64,000 nucleotides of DNA from Epinephelus fuscoguttatus (taxonomy: Eukaryota > Chordata > Actinopteri > Perciformes > Serranidae), in NCBI RefSeq assembly GCF_011397635.1, contig NC_064753.1, positions 25,754,322 through 25,818,321 of the forward strand, given 5' to 3'. The notes below the pieces were generated by a model. It was not told the DNA's origin. It was given only the letters and a program-made list of their open reading frames with translations, and did no database searches. Position 1 is the stretch's first letter; the number at the start of each line of letters is the position of its first letter. Made by a program: the position numbers and the translations under genes. This document shows positions 11,058-22,570 of the stretch, piece by piece.

Positions 11058-14000
11058 TTACACCATTCTCTCTCTAGTGTCCACAAACTGGACCATCTGT
11101 TTGCGAGCGTGGGAGATGACTGGAGTGAGTGGAACGACTGGAGTACCAGGAGTAGTAGCACCAGGAGTTGAACCAACAGGCGTTGAAGGAGCAGGAGTCG
11201 AAGCTGCAGGTGTTGATGATGCAGAAGGGGTCGATGCACCGGGGCTTCCACCTGGGGTGGGGCCTGGAGTTGTACCTGGAGTGGCCGGGATGATAACAAC
11301 AGGAGACGGACCTGGACTCTCAGATCGAGGCTCCAGGCGTGGGGTGGACGTGATAAAACGAGCCTCTCTGATCCGGTAGGGACTTCTGTAGGTGGAGATG
11401 GGCGACAACTCAGAGCCCCAGCCCAGATAGCTGCCACTGGAGGGAGACTGCGCATCTGCGCTGAAGTACAGCGTAGTGGTGGACTCTCCAGGCAGTGATG
11501 GCCTTTTCTCTGGAGAGCCAATCAGGAGAGGGGAACGTCGCTCAGGTGACCAGCCGGGAGTCTTGATGTCCAGGGAACCTACGGAGGACGAGGCTTCGGT
11601 CAGGGATGCAGCGTTGCTGTCAATATGGCGAAGGCTGCTTGGTTGCCGCGGGGATGAAGGTGTTGGTGAGCCATAAGCAGCACTCTGAAACTCCTCATCA
11701 CCTTTGAAAATGAAATCACATCGAGTAGAAAGGTAAAGTGTGTTTAACAAAGAAGACACAAATAAAATACTAGTACTTTTTGCATAAATCTTAAGAACAG
11801 AAAGCTGAACTAAAATAAACACTTAAATGAGGGCATTTTCTCTCCATCAGTCTGCAAGAAGACCTCTCAAAACTGACCAGTGCATGAAAAAACAATGTTT
11901 TCAACTGGGGTGTCTCACTTTACAAGTTTGCCATATCACTTTTTTGAAGCGATGGTATGTCAGTGTTTTGTCCACAGCTTGTTTGCAGCCTCCAAGTGGC
12001 CAAACAAATTGCTTATTTCAGGTTTAAAGTATTATCTAACAGGCAGCATGATCAAATACACCAGAAAAGTATCACAGAGACTGTTGTGCTGTCCAAGTAT
12101 TAAAACAAATCCATGTCAAAGGTCAACAATAAAAGAGGAACACCTCATGAATATATTCACTGCATCCTCTCTCCCTTAGTGGATAAAAGTAAAAGATGTT
12201 GGTGGCATAATAAATCTACTGTTTGATGGTCTGCAATACCGCAGTCAGCACCTGTGGACAAAATCTTTATCATAGTAACATTTCTGTGGTCACTGAGTGT
12301 GTCTTTCTGAGTGTGTGCACCAGCAGGCTTCAGTGTTCATCAAGCATCCAACCTTTTTCAGATGGTGCAGCGCTGGACTCATCTTCTGCACTCTCTTCAG
12401 GAATGACCTCCTGTACTGGGATGATCTCTGGAAAATTTCTTATATCGTGGATTGTTGTGGGTGGAGCTTTTCTCACTGGCCTGGCTACCACAGTGGAGGG
12501 AGCTGGCTTTGGTGGTTGGACCACCTCTCTCACCTGCGGACAAGACAGACAGCTGAGCTCCAGAGTGCAGACAGACAAACTCAGAGTAGTAGCAGCCAAT
12601 ATGGTGGCTGAGCTAGTTGTTTATTATATTCATGAACGACAATCATTCATCTCCACTGTCAAATCCTACACATAGTGGCTCCAAATATACATGTAGTCCC
12701 AGTTTATGGTTTAAGAGGGATAAATGATACACAGGACTTGCCTGTGGAGCCTGGGTCACCTGTGGTGGAGGTGGTTGAGGAGCTGGTTGTGAGATCTGAG
12801 GAACCTGCGGTTGAACAAGCGGCATCTGACAAATCACAGCACAAAATAAGAGTAAGAAACTGTTTTACATAATAGTAAAAGACATCACGTAGTAGGCTGC
12901 ATGCCAGGAGGGACAGGTTTAGGAAGCACAAAGAACATTCTTTCCATTGAAAAAAATAGTAATGAAATTCAGATTTTTTTAAAAGATCGATTTACAGGAA
13001 GTCTCACTACTAAAAGAAATAGTTCTTCAAAGCAACGTTCAACAACAGGAACCCAACAAACCCGAGGGACATGATGTTCATCAGGGGAGTGAACTTCCTC
13101 AGACAGACCCATCAGTCCAGCCAGTCCCCCCTCGCCATACGACGTCCAGATCTTAGTGACATCCCCCGTCTTCATGGCCAAGCGAATCAACAGCCAGTGG
13201 TGATGTTTCCAGCCCTCCCATTGGATAGGGAGATCCATGAGGGTCCCACCTCCTGATTAAATTAAGAACCACTGTCACTATAATAATAGGTAGGTAGGTT
13301 GGTAGGTAGAGTAGAGTGGGTAGGTAGGTAAGTAGGGTAGGATGGGTGTTAAGGTAGTTAGAGTGGGTAGGGAGGTAAGCAGGTAGGTTGGGTAGGTTGG
13401 GTAAGTACGTAGATAGGTAGGTAGGTAGGTAGGTAGGTAGGTAGGAAGGAAAAGTTGGCTAGGTAGGTAGGTAGGAAGATAGGTAGTTATTCAAGTGAAT
13501 AGTTAGGTAGGTATGTATGTAGGTTGGTATGTAGATAGGAAGAGAGGTAAGTAGTTAGGCAGGTGAATAGGTAGGTAGGTAGGTAAGTAGGTAAGTGGGC
13601 AGGAAGGGTGATGGTTAGGTAGGTTAGTAGGTAGGCAGGTTGGTTGGAAGGTAGGTATGTAAGTAAGTAGGTAGGTAGTAAGGAAGGGTAGGGGGGTAGG
13701 GTTGTGTAGGTAGGTGTTATTAGGTAGGGTGGGTAGTTAGGAAAGTACGGTGGGGAGGTAGGTTTTAGGTAGGTAGGTTTTGGTTGGTATTTAACAGACC
13801 AGACAGTGTTGCATGGCGATGGAAAGTGGGTGTGACTTTCTCCTCCAATGACAGTGTAGATCCACGTTCAGCGCAGGCTCCACCTATCCCCCTGTGGCGA
13901 ATACTCTGGAAAATCTCAAAGGACTTGGGGTGGAGGAAACGATAGTAGAGCACCAACGCTATCACTCCTGGAGAGAGAAAGAAACAGATAAAAAAGATGA

Positions 14001-17000
14001 GACACCGGAAGGACTTGAAAATGCGTTGTGCAGGTGTGTGTAAGTTTTTAGATCTCAACAGAAAAGATGGAAATGAACATACAGGAGAGCAGCATTTATA
14101 GTTTTTTAGCCATGCCAGTGGTAATTTTGTACAGATATCCATGCTCCCATCAGGATGAACTGTGATAAGTTTGGTGATCCCTTAATTTTTTCATCTGGTG
14201 CTACCATCAGACGAAAATTTCCAACTGCAATGGTTAGCTTGTTAAACTAACATGATGAACAGGATTTCACCTGCTTAGCATTAGTCTGTTACCATCATCA
14301 GTGTTAGCATGCCAACATTAACATTTAATGCAGCCTCATAAAGCCACTAGCATGTCTACGGACTCTTAGTCTGGTGATACAGTGTTGCTGTGTCTCACCG
14401 ATGAGGAAGCTACAGAACACTGCAGCTGGGATCCCCACAGTGTCCCAGGACACCATGGTGAACAACCACGAGGAGGCCAGAAGAAGCAAAGCGTTCTCTA
14501 AGAACATGACCTAAAGAAGAATGATCAGAAACAGAGGAAGATGGTTACCCTTTTCCATGATTGAAATCCATATTTGTCTCATATTGGTCTCTTTATTCAG
14601 CTTAGTGCATGTCTAAGTGTTTATACTGATTCAACGGGTGCATTATCAGCATCTCAGGTCGGCTATGCCATCTGCTGGACAGTTTTAAGCAATACACATG
14701 TTTTTAGTGCTTGTATTGGCTCATTTTTAACTCATGTCTGTAATGTGACTGTGCTAGGCAGTATATATTTTACCTCATGATTAGTTGTTTAATTTGTTTT
14801 TCTTTTCTCTTTGTCGGGTCTCAAATGTTGCAAGTATTTCTTTTTTTTGTTGATGGCCCTGCCCAAAAAGGCATGAATGGACCACAAACACACACACGCA
14901 CATACCAGGTAGAACCCAGCCATGCGGTATCTGGATTGACCCCACTTCACATTGAGGAACAGAAAGATGTGGATGGCTCCCAGCACCAGGTTGAAGAGTC
15001 TCCATCGACTAGTTGAACGTATGATGTCAGTCTGCTGAGACACCATCCAGAAAGTTGCACCCAGCCAGTGCACACCTGACACACACACAAACACACACAA
15101 CCAATTAAATATTCAACCTTTAAAGCATACACATACCAATTCAGAGAACCTGAGTAGAGGTGATGAACCATAACATAGTTGTCCTTGGCTGAGCAAAAAC
15201 AAGCCACTCTCTGCCTTATCCAGTAGAAAATGGACTGTCAGGTTAGAAAGCATGAGCTTGGGGATGAAGCCTTGGCATCCAGACTTACCAAGGACTCCCA
15301 GGATCCACTGTTTGAAGATACGTGTGAAGAGCATGAGAACAGCAAATCGAGATCCCAACATACTGACCTACAGATAGAGAAAATATAGCTGTCACACAAA
15401 CAAAGCCAAACACAGGCATATACGTATGCAGCTTATTAAATTGAGATTACTATACTGAGGGTGTGTGTTGTGCATATTGACTGCAGGAGGGTTGTGTAAC
15501 TGCTCAGGTGGCAGAATAACATGTTGGCATTGTACATTTCTGCAAACCATTGATATGTTTCATACGTATGACATAGTTCAGATTACATGAGTATGAGTGG
15601 AGTTTCTCATCAGAAAGAAGAGGGGATGATGGATGTCATAACACCTAAGCGAGACAGCTGCCAAGTAGAAGACAGCTGCAGACCACTGTTCAAGACCAAC
15701 AAACGTTGAGACAGTTGAGACATGTCCAGTCTTGTTTGTTGTGACAAAATTGTGAATTTTTTAAGACAGTTCAGAACATATCCAGGTGTTTTTTTTAAAA
15801 CAGTTTGGGACATGTCTAGCCATGTTTGTAGCAACAAAATGAGGTGCGTTTGAGCCAAAACATGATGTTTTCCTTACCATAACAAAGTGTTTTGTTTTTT
15901 GTTTTGGGCAAGCCTAACCACATGTTAACACACAGCATTGTCACAACATAACATTTAAAACTGAAATGTAAAGAAAAGTAAAGTTTCAACATATCTGCAA
16001 CATATGACATGTACAAAGTAACATATCTGTGTTTTGCAGAAACATGCAATGCCAACATTATTCTGGCGACTGGGTGGTGTGTAAAGATGCCCACCCTCCA
16101 CAGAAGTCGGCAGAGGATGGCAGCAGGGGTCATTTGTAGGTGTCCTGGTCTGATGAGTGAACAGGCTCTGGCATAGAGGACCAAGGCCCAGGCCAGAGAT
16201 AACAAACACACCACAAAACACACCGAGGCTGGAGGGGGAGAGGGATGAAGCAGAGAGGAGAAGAAATGTAAATACTCTGATACCTTGCAATGCTACATAC
16301 ATACTGTGCATCAAATACAAGTCTGCTGCCTGCACATGCACACTGGAAATGGCAGAGAAATTGTTTCAGATTAAAGCTGCACAAATTGTTTTGTTTGTTT
16401 TTTTTGGCCACTTGGGGGCAGTAGAACAGTTATTGTTCAGGTCATACATGTTTATATATCTATATTGTGAAGTTATCATAAAGTTATTGTAGCAAACATG
16501 TTAGCAAACAGCTGTTTACCTGATACAACAGACATAAAGCAACATCAGCATTCATTTAGAATCATGTTTCTGGTCACCTAATAAGTCTAAGTGCAGTTTT
16601 CACTCTCTCTCACCTCTGTTTTGGTCTCTACCAACTCCTGAGGGAAATATCTGGCACAATGTTCATGAGCTAGTTGTTAACTTTCTCTGCTATTTATGAA
16701 AGCAGTGAGACTGAACCAAAGCAATAACTTTGTGGGCTGAAAACAACAATCAGAGACACTAAAAAGTTCCATATAACTTGGGTGAACTACAGCTTTGTCA
16801 CATTAAGCAGTTATTTTATTCTCATCGTTTGAGTTAGACTATATTTTTTACATTTGATCTGCCATTCTGAAGGCACAACTTACTCACAAACAAAAAATCA
16901 GTGACACGGTAAATCATATTTGCACAGTTGACCTGAAGTCTGTTCCGCAGCGGGACAGTACAGACCATTAGAGGACTCTCTCTGGGCTTCAATATTACAT

Positions 17001-19877
17001 TTTTCAACATTACACAGATGTGTTAGTATTGAGGACCACTAGGGGACACTGTGCAGGGAGTGAGAATGGACCAAAACAGTAATGTTGTGGCCTGAGCAGC
17101 TGAAATCCTCTACAAAGCTCTGTAAAGCCGAGGGATGCTGCAGAGATAATTCTCTGTGGGTTCCTCACTACGAGCAAGTCTTTTCAAATTGTCATATTGT
17201 TACAGCTATTTTACATACTTTTACCACAACACACAAATAATTACACATGCTATTTCAGACCATATCACCTTGGCACAAATGATTTCTACATTTCCTGCTC
17301 AGTCTCTCCTTACCTGGAGATTTGATCCCTATATCAGTGCAGATGAGCACATAGGTCTGCAGCAGCGTCTGAGGGAGGGTGACCACCAACGCCTCAAACA
17401 GACGTAAGGCTGATACATCAGCCTGCTGCATGATCTCACTGTACACATCCTCATCTGGCAGACACATGCACTCCAACAGCCTGTGGAGGTCAGAGATGGA
17501 TGAAGGGGAGGCAAAGGAGAGGAGGAGAAAAGGAAAAGCCACTACATCATTATTATCATCATCAAATATAAACAAATAGATGTAACGATGCACACGCACA
17601 AGGCTGACTCACCTTTTGAAGATACCCAGGTGCAGTATGTGTGTCCAGGTGAGAGACTTCCTGCGGATGCGTCCATCTGACAGGTACCACAGATAACTGA
17701 GCCACTGAGGACCCCAGCCTGTGAAAGAATAGAATAAACATAAAACCCTATCCATTGTCATTCAGTCTCTATTGTTATTCTTGAGGACCTCAACTTAAAT
17801 ATTTATGCTGTAAATATAGATTGATATGTTGCTGTTGTTGTTGTTGTCTCACCTGGCAGCAGGAACAGCGCAGTGAAGCCAGCGAGATGGGCATAGCAGT
17901 AGTTGTGACCCACCCACAGGTAGTACACAAAGCAATAGATCACTGGGGAAAGAGGGGAGAGACACACAAAGAAACATTTAGATCTATTTGACCAGACGAG
18001 ACGGCTACAACACAAAATCATTACATCACTCACATTAATGGTTGAAATGAATCATAGTGAGTCAGATACACTCTGCAGGCTGTTGCTGAGTGTGCTGCTG
18101 ATGATGCTACAGAATTTTTTTATAAGGTCTGAATCACAAAAATGTAGAGATTAACAGGTAAATCACATTGTGCATACACAGTTGCAGGACCATAAAACAG
18201 ATTAGCTTCAGAAATCACATGCACAATATCACAGTAGCATCTCTAAGATAATAGCTGTCTCTTGATATGGTAGCTCATTATTATCACCAACTGTGTGAAA
18301 CAGCGTGTAAATAACAGACTAGCAGTATTTTGTACGATACTGCTTATGTTGCAGTGCTTATAATGTAAGTGTTTACATCAGGGCAACAGCATTTGTAAGA
18401 GCCTTCACCTTTTCATATGACCTCTATCCTAAGCATGCATGGATTACTGAGTAGGCCTACCGGGCACAGACCCAGGGGCCCAAAGTGTTAGGGGCCCCCT
18501 GGCCTTCATCTGCAAATAGTCACACACCAGGAAGTGTCACAGCTCAGGTTTCTTAGGTTAGGTTTTTTATTTCATTCATTCATGTTGTTTGATGTTTTAC
18601 TTTGAAACTCACATCCTCACTTCCTGCGTCTGTGTGTTTTCCCTCCCTATTGATGACTTCACCTGTGTCTCGCTCCTTATGTGTCTAACCTTCTGTTAGA
18701 TTTAGCCTGTTGATTGACTCTGCCTCTGACTCATCCCTTGGATTTATTTGCCTTCACTGGTAGTCTTTCTGTGTACCAAACCTACCTTTTGACCATTACA
18801 GACTGTCATTTTAGCCAAACTGTCTCCAGAGTTATGTGTTTGAGCCCACTCTCAACTGGTTGACATGTCGTTGCATGAGGAGACTCAAAGGTACTACAAG
18901 AAGACACTAAAAGACCACAAGACATGCAAAACGACTACAACGAGACACAAACTGACAAAAAATAGACACAAAACCACAAAAAATGGCTCATAACTAAAGA
19001 AAGATGCAAAACAACAACCACAAAACAGAAGTAAAACCCCCACAAAGTCTGTGTCTTGCTCCTGTGTAGGAGACATGGTGGAGCCTCTTTACATATCTGC
19101 GCCCAGGGGCCCATTGTCTCATAATCCGCCCATGTATCTATGGTTTATTGACAACAAGAGTGCAGCTTCCTCTCCTCACTTACAGACTCCTCTCATCAGC
19201 TCTGCACTCTGCCTCCCTCCCTCCATCTCCCCACACATGTAATCTGAACCCCTTCAGCTGCCAAACAGGCGGGCTGCCCGGGCAGACTAGGCCCCATCGT
19301 GGGGTACGCCCATCCCCTCGTCCATTCATACACCTCCAAAAAAAAAGGGCGCTGAAATATGACAACATGGCTCCGCTTTGTTTTTATCCAGAAAAGAGCT
19401 CTCTGCTGCTGTAATGTCACGGCTATTGGAAAGAGATTGACTCTGGAAAACTCAGGCATGAGTCTGCAGTTCTGCTGCATACTGGATTTCATAACATGCA
19501 GCGTATAAAAATAGGAAAGAGGCGCACTAGTGCTGACTGCAGACTCTGGCTCTATTATTCATGACAACACAGGGCACAGCTGCTCAAGTAGAAACACATG
19601 TACAACTTTATATGTTGGATTATTATCGATACTTAAACAGACCAACACATCATCTTAAACCCCCCTATGTCTCATCTACAGCATGCCAGCATCTCCCCTC
19701 CAGCCGCTGTACCCCGCACACACTGTACATCAATGTGGCACGCGCCCACATGCACGCGCACGCAAATAAAGTCAAATAACACACAACAGGGATGCGCGTG
19801 GGCACATGCCACTACATTACAATACACAGACACGTCTTTAGTGATGCTGCACTCGGTTTTATTGTCTGTAAACAGGG

Positions 19878-19951
<74 letters not shown>

Positions 19952-20083
19952 TGTGTGTCCCAGGTAAGACTCACGCGCAGTCCTCTCTGCAACGATGAGA
20001 AATGCGGTAAAGGCGAAGATGCAAACTTGGCAGCACGGCATGCAGGCGCCTCCGTTGCTCGGAGCCGCTGAGTAGTCTCTCAT
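11058..20083 (-). CDS. xkr5: XK-related protein 5 (13 coding exons, 744 aa)
   Basis: Multi-pass membrane protein of the XK/XKR family, whose other members include apoptotic lipid scramblases. Scrambling is not established for XKR5, so its activity is unknown. Exons on the minus strand: 20083-19975, 17942-17853, 17718-17613, 17480-17314, 16228-16095, 15367-15289, 15075-14906, 14510-14399, 13967-13800, 13252-13062, 12825-12742, 12533-12353, 11701-11058. All junction phases agree and the total is 2235 nt. Family landmarks are QWLSYLWYLSDG, the DVSALRLFEALVVTLPQTLLQTYV block, SQQTDIIRSTSRWRLFNL and YYRFLHPKSFEIFQ. The cytoplasmic tail carries KHHHWLLIRLAMKTGDVTKI and TTLYFSADAQ, which resemble human XKR5 and separate it from other XKR proteins. 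The tail ends in a Pro/Thr/Ser/Gly-rich repeat (about residues 640-710). The start ATG opens MRDYSAAPSNGG just before the first membrane segment. At 744 aa it is somewhat longer than human XKR5 (about 690). The exon 10-12 borders are the least certain. Confidence 0.92.
11090..11300 (-). repeat. xkr5: Coding low-complexity tract in the xkr5 tail
   Basis: Degenerate codon-level repeats encode a tail with motifs such as GSPGAST, ASTPAPSTP, GSTPGATTPG and TPVVPLTP. The opposite strand gives an open collagen-like frame (GVPGV, GVEPTGVEGAGVE), which is only a mirror of these Pro/Thr/Ser codons. The tract lies in the predicted cytosolic C-terminus and is probably disordered. Confidence 0.75.
12736..12742 (-). 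other. xkr5: Predicted GC-AG intron donor after xkr5 exon 11
   Basis: After codons for TQAPQ the minus strand reads CACAG then GCAAGT, a strong match to the GC-type donor consensus. No equally good GT donor keeps the frame at the end of this exon. Using it joins exon 11 (28 codons) in phase 0 to the acceptor CCGCAG before GTGAGAGAGG in exon 12. CAG/GTGACC, 18 nt upstream, is an in-frame alternative. Confidence 0.5.
13270..13795 (-). repeat. Degenerate GGTA/CCTA tetranucleotide array filling xkr5 intron 9
   Basis: About 520 bp of imperfect GTAG/GGTA units on the plus strand (CTAC/CCTA in the transcript). It occupies almost all of the 547-bp intron between xkr5 exons 9 and 10, leaving only a few unique bases at each splice site. 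Runs of nine or more perfect units occur near 13419-13444, so length polymorphism is likely. Confidence 0.9.
15535..15950 (-). repeat. Interspersed repeat with internal tandem units in xkr5 intron 5
   Basis: Three imperfect units of the form GACAGTTnnGACATGTCnAG with an AACAAAAT tail follow each other between about 15700 and 15840. Next comes ACCATAACAAAGTGTTTTG and AGCCTAACCACATGTTAA, text that resembles the repeat family at 24060-24500 and 29380-29640. No coding potential is apparent. Confidence 0.45.
18433..19140 (+). mobile_element. Non-autonomous DNA element with minisatellite, copy 2 (xkr5 intron 1)
   Basis: Left end GCATGGATTACTGAGTAGG and CACAGACCCAGGGGCCC; right end GCGCCCAGGGGCCCATTGTC and TCATAATCCGCCCATG. 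Both correspond to the ends of copy 1 at 1118-2262. A short CTACAACGAGACACAAA-type array lies at 18890-19035. Between the left end and the array there are about 330 bp not seen in copy 1, possibly an insertion. It sits within the first intron of xkr5 and has no transposase frame. Confidence 0.6.
19881..19943 (+). repeat. GT/CA microsatellite next to xkr5 exon 1
   Basis: About 31 perfect GT dinucleotides, then GTGCGCGCATGTGTGTGT. The tract starts about 25 nt inside intron 1, just after the xkr5 exon 1 donor at 19974. The long open frames across it on both strands are poly-Cys/Val or poly-Thr/His artefacts. Confidence 0.95.
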
Positions 20084-20270
20084 GGTGGATTGAAACCCTG
20101 TAGTGTCAGATTCACGGTGAGATCAGATGTTAGTCTGTAGGCCGGTGTTGTTCTGGTCCCGGTCGGGAGTCGGTCCAGCTGCAGCAGCCTCCTGTCTGCT
20201 CCGGATCCCCGTCCCAACGTCACCGCCCGTCCCGTTAAAGCGATAGCACTGGTGTAGTGGAGTGGCATCT
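20084..20270 (-). promoter_or_regulatory. xkr5: GC-rich 5' UTR / promoter region of xkr5
   Basis: This stretch is clearly richer in G+C and CpG than the surrounding spacer (for example CCCGGTCGGGAGTCGG and CCCGTCCCAACGTCACCGCC on the plus strand). It lies immediately upstream of the start codon of xkr5, consistent with a CpG-type promoter and a short 5' UTR. No TATA box was recognised, and the transcription start cannot be placed. Confidence 0.5.
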
Positions 20271-20503
20271 ATTCACTGTCTGATTTTAACTTAACTCATT
20301 TTGAGCTTGGTCATACTTAAACATACTCATGACTCACACCTCAGTGTTCAAGTCATACAGAGTTTGTATGTAGAGTCTAAGTCTTGTAATTGCATGTAAG
20401 AGGAGGGTAAAGAGCACAAAATGGGCCAGTATATGACTTAACTCACTAAATTAAAGTAATATAGGATATATTTTATTCACATTATGCTCACAAGTATGAA
20501 AGG
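20271..20503. other. Spacer upstream of xkr5
   Basis: AT-rich sequence with no recognised gene or repeat, between the GC-rich xkr5 leader and the hAT-like MITE that begins at 20504. Confidence 0.4.
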
Positions 20504-20867
20504 CAGTGCCGGACCTAACACATTCAGCGCCCTGGGCAAGACCTCCCCTCCCCCCAAAACCCATATATTTTTGATTACATTCATGTTTCATATTTATTTG
20601 CTTGCAAATCTTCAAATTTTTCATCCTCTTGTGCACAACCAATTGTCTTTCATTTTCTCTTTCCCTAATGCTCTCCACATACAGTCCACCATTTTTCTTT
20701 TGTTTGATTTTTATTTTTATTCTTATTTTTTATTTCATTGTATTTCTATCTATTTTTATTTTATTTATTTTGTTATTTCATTTTATTTATTTCATTTTGA
20801 ATGCCAAAAAAGAAAAACTATCAATTTCGGCACCCCTCCTCTGGGCCAATTAGAAGATCTGCCACTG
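20504..20867 (+). mobile_element. hAT-type MITE, 364 bp, with 8-bp target duplication
   Basis: The ends are short inverted repeats: CAGTGCCGGACCT on the left and, on the other strand at the right, CAGTGGCAGATCT. CAGTG termini are typical of hAT elements. The flanks are ATGAAAGG (20496-20503) and ATGAAATG (20868-20875), an 8-bp target duplication with one mismatch, as expected for hAT. The interior is AT-rich and non-coding, so it cannot move itself. Confidence 0.8.
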
Positions 20868-21889
20868 ATGAAATGACACAACAGAGTAATTTTATTTATG
20901 TAGAGTATTTTATGTTTTCTATCTCATTGTTTGTTTTCTATGTTTTACTGTAATGCACATTGTGTTTACCTGTGTATGAAATGTGCTGTGCAGATAAAAT
21001 TGACTTGACTTAAACTCAATATTGGACCATGGAGAAATCTCCAATGTTTGAAATGTTGCATTAAAGTATCATTGCACCACTTTTTATGAATCTAACTCAG
21101 TTTTCCTAACAATCCCAACATTCCATTCAGTCATTTTATCCAGTGGACATGTGTCATGCCACTTTGTAAACACTGGAGGACATGATGAACATGACCAAAC
21201 TGATTTTTGAGGGAAATATCCCACAAATGCATTTTCCTTCCTTACAAATGTGGCACCATTTTAAAGGGAAATAAACAGGCTTTCCAACAGTATAAAATTT
21301 ATTGCCAAGAAGAATTGTTACAACAAAGAAACAGTCTACCAAACACAAATTTCCTTACTTTTTGTGCTTGGTTTACATTCCTCCATTTACTTATTCATCT
21401 ATTTATTTTAATTGTAATTATCTGATTGAAAGCTGTCTTCTCTCCCTTTTGCCTTTGCTCTTTTCTATTTGGCATTCACCACGTGGCTTTTCAAGCTGTG
21501 TATAACTGAGTTGTGGTCTGTAGAGTGGAGGGCTGGCCTGGGGAGCAGGGGCACATTATGAACACCAGGGGGAGTCAGACTCCAATAATTGATCATTCTC
21601 ACGGACTATAAATGAGAAAGTTAACCCATCTTGCCTTGTGTCCATCAAACTCAAGTGTTCATGTTTGTGTGTGGGAAAGGTGTGTAACAGTAGCTGTGAC
21701 TGGTTGGTAAGGACCAAGGTATCTGTGGTCGTATCTGGAGCAAAGCCTTTGACACAATTCCTCAGTGTAACCCTGAGATGCTTGATAGTCATGTCCCTTT
21801 TGATGTAACACCTAAACATACAAGATCCAACCCAACTTTCAGTCCTATGGTGTATTGTATATGTTTATGTATGTGCTAATGCTTTCCAC

Positions 21890-22150
21890 TAAAGGAACAC
21901 TTAGCCCCCCAAATTTGTATATCAGTTACTCACCCTGAAGAATACTTTGTTTTTCTCGCATGCCTCCATGGTGAACACAGTGGCGCCTCGATCGGGGGGG
22001 CAGAGACCAGAATCGCTTGCTGACTGGTGCGGAGAGATGGCTTCTAGTGTGAAAGGAGGCCAGGCGACTACTGACAGCTAGGGTGAACCCGGCGTAAGGC
22101 ATCCAGTGGTACCAACCATGTCGGTATAGCTTGTGGGAAAGGGGGCTAAA
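21890..22150 (+). repeat. Interspersed repeat fragment
   Basis: It starts with TAAAGGAACACTTAGCCCCC and continues through TCAGTTACTCACCCTGAAGA and TTTCTCGCATGCCTCC, text I remember as frequent in percomorph genomes. A related edge on the other strand is seen near 8280-8400 (GGAGGCATGCAAGAAAAACA, then GAAGTATTCCTTTAAC). Non-coding. The right limit is uncertain. Confidence 0.45.
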
Positions 22151-22447
22151 TGATGCTCCAAAGTTAAGTTAAATTGTGGTGAGGGAACAACTGGCAGGAC
22201 CATTGTCAAAGGGGTCCCTTGAACTTCCACCTCAAGTTATCTGAATGAAAATGGGTTCTATGGGTGCCCACCAGTCTCCCCTAAACATGAGAAGGATTGT
22301 TCCCAGTAAATGTTTTGCTCATTACAATCAATGTTTTTCTTCAAATTAAAGCTATCTCTTTATGAAAAAGGACAACCAGTCTATTAGAAGAGCAATGAAT
22401 TGCCCTACATGTATAGATACATAACACATTAAAACAGGATTGTTGAA

Positions 22448-22570
22448 CAACTCACTTGAGAAAACTGACACGGGGAAAACATGCAAACTCCACATTGGTG
22501 GAGGCCGGCGGGTTCAAACCTGGATCCTTCTCTTCTGTACGGTGACAGTGCACCACTGTACTGCCCATAT
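22448..22570 (-). repeat. SINE fragment (DANA/Mermaid-like), minus strand
   Basis: On the minus strand the order is GTACAGTGGTGCACTGTCAC, then a B-box-like GGTTTGAACCC, then GTGGAGTTTGCATGTTTTCC. This matches the 5' half of the SINE copies at 35968 and 60976. The 3' half is missing. Confidence 0.6.

Noticed and set aside
11029-11379. Plus-strand collagen-like frame (GVPGV, GVEPTGVEG)
   Set aside because: Exact antisense of the Pro/Thr/Ser-rich last exon of xkr5, which has splice support and family similarity on the minus strand.
13300-13790. CRISPR-like or telomere-like array
   Set aside because: A degenerate tetranucleotide repeat without unique spacers, in a vertebrate intron; the unit is GGTA and not TTAGGG.
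19667-20083. Long frames with poly-CV or poly-HT on both strands
   Set aside because: Produced by the GT microsatellite; only the first 36 codons of the minus-strand frame are real (xkr5 exon 1).
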